Assembly: GCA_018971405.1 (NCBI GenBank)
Contig: JAGXAX010000078.1
Span: 1 to 7,008 of the forward strand
Length of the DNA stretch: 7,008 bases
From: Alphaproteobacteria bacterium
GTDB lineage: Bacteria; Pseudomonadota; Alphaproteobacteria; Micavibrionales; UBA2020
Reading direction: 5' to 3'
Of the stretch, positions 6,395 through 7,008 are shown piece after piece. The translations under genes and the position numbers were made by a program. The notes beneath the pieces were generated by a model that saw nothing but the letters and a program-made list of their open reading frames with translations, searched no databases and was not told where the DNA came from. Numbering within the stretch: position 1 is the first letter of the stretch; each line of letters opens with the position of its first letter.

Positions 6395-7008
6395 TCAGGG
6401 GGACGGTTGCGCGCCGCCGGACTTCGGCTTCCGCGCCTTGTTCGCCGCCGGGGTGTCCGTGACGGGCAGGCGCCGGGTGATCTCCTCGCGCAAGGCCGCT
6501 ATCTCGGCGCGCAACTGCGCGATCTCCTGCCGCAGTTCGCTTTCCTCTCCGGCAGGCGCGCCGGTGATCGCTTCGCGGTAGGCCTTGAGCTTATGGACGG
6601 CCAGTTCGCGCCTGTTGCCTTCATCCCAATAGGTCCGCGTCTGGATGCGCAGCAAGGCGTCCTCGAAGCTCGCGCCGTGGTCATGCAGCAGCCGGACGAT
6701 CGCTTGCGGATAACCGCTGGTGACGGCCCAGGCCAGCGGCATTCCCGGCGCACCGTGAACAACGGCGTTTGCGTCCGCGCCGGCGGAGATCAGCGCGGCG
6801 ATAAAAGGCTCCTCGCACTGGTATTCATTCGTGGAAAACAAGTCGGACAGCGTTTTATCAAGAAACGCCCGCCTTTTATCGTCGGGTATTTTTTCGATCG
6901 CCAGAAGAATGACGGCGGTCTTGTCTTCGATATCCGCGACATTCCGCGTCAGGCTGCACAATGTCCGCTGCGGCGGCATCGGCAGGCGGAAAAGGTCCGG
7001 ACGGGCGA
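6395..7008 (-). CDS. Ankyrin-repeat protein with C-terminal coiled coil (5' end probably outside window)
   Basis: The frame is open to the right edge, and upstream residues (ARPDLFRLP before the Met at 6979) read like protein. No Shine-Dalgarno precedes that Met, so the true start is probably outside the window; a start at 6979 would give 194 residues. Numbering from that Met, about 57-110 fits ankyrin-repeat patterns (ALISAGADANAVV, then PLAWAVTSGYPQAIVRLL and HDHGASFEDAL), roughly one and a half repeats. Ankyrin repeats mediate protein-protein contacts. Residues 146-170 form a clear heptad coiled coil (ELRQEIAQLRAEIAALREEI), suggesting oligomerisation. The tail is Pro/Lys/Ser-rich. There is no signal peptide in the visible part. 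It ends 125 bp before the lipoprotein start, whose promoter lies in the gap. Partner and role are unknown. Confidence 0.8.
   Translation of the reverse strand, partial: ARPDLFRLPMPPQRTLCSLTRNVADIEDKTAVILLAIEKIPDDKRRAFLDKTLSDLFSTNEYQCEEPFIAALISAGADANAVVHGAPGMPLAWAVTSGYPQAIVRLLHDHGASFEDALLRIQTRTYWDEGNRRELAVHKLKAYREAITGAPAGEESELRQEIAQLRAEIAALREEITRRLPVTDTPAANKARKPKSGGAQPSP

Overview
The window reads as ordinary chromosome of a GC-rich alphaproteobacterium. This is inferred from protein sequence style: a SecA with a C-terminal zinc tail, GlpD and GlpK resembling alphaproteobacterial versions, and palindromic intergenic repeats with TTAGAGC/GCTCTAA ends like those common in that class. No rRNA, tRNA, CRISPR array, phage gene or transposase gene is visible, and the genus cannot be determined from this stretch.

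Layout: the first 1.4 kb is on the plus strand. It holds the 3' third of secA (to 736), then a short stand-alone HD-GYP domain gene (783-1409) that may be read from the secA transcript. From 1410 to 1743 there is a gene-free convergence zone. It contains a strong plus-strand terminator (1504-1542), two adjacent palindromic elements (1537-1596 and 1602-1647) bracketed by a near-identical 21/22-bp direct repeat (1512-1532 and 1651-1672), and a terminator that works mainly on the minus strand (1692-1729).

Everything from 1744 to the end is on the minus strand. In transcription order (right to left) it holds: an ankyrin-repeat/coiled-coil protein entering from beyond the right edge (to 6395); a small secreted lipoprotein with its own sigma70-like promoter (5751-6269); glpD (4164-5678) and glpK (2698-4167), whose stop and start overlap by 4 bp; and an unrecognised Ala/Gly-rich membrane-type protein (1744-2589) with its own promoter and terminator.

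Functionally, GlpK phosphorylates glycerol and GlpD oxidises the resulting glycerol-3-phosphate to dihydroxyacetone phosphate while feeding electrons to quinone, so this is a glycerol-use operon. No glycerol facilitator or glp repressor is present in the window. No clear promoter is seen between the lipoprotein gene and glpD, so the lipoprotein may be co-transcribed with glpDK. secA and the HD-GYP gene serve protein export and probably cyclic-di-GMP signalling.

I found no clear evidence of a wholly new system. The items most worth a second look are the bracketed palindrome pair at 1512-1672, the HD-GYP protein with altered signature residues, and a well-formed plus-strand terminator at 6329-6358 with no plus-strand gene in front of it.
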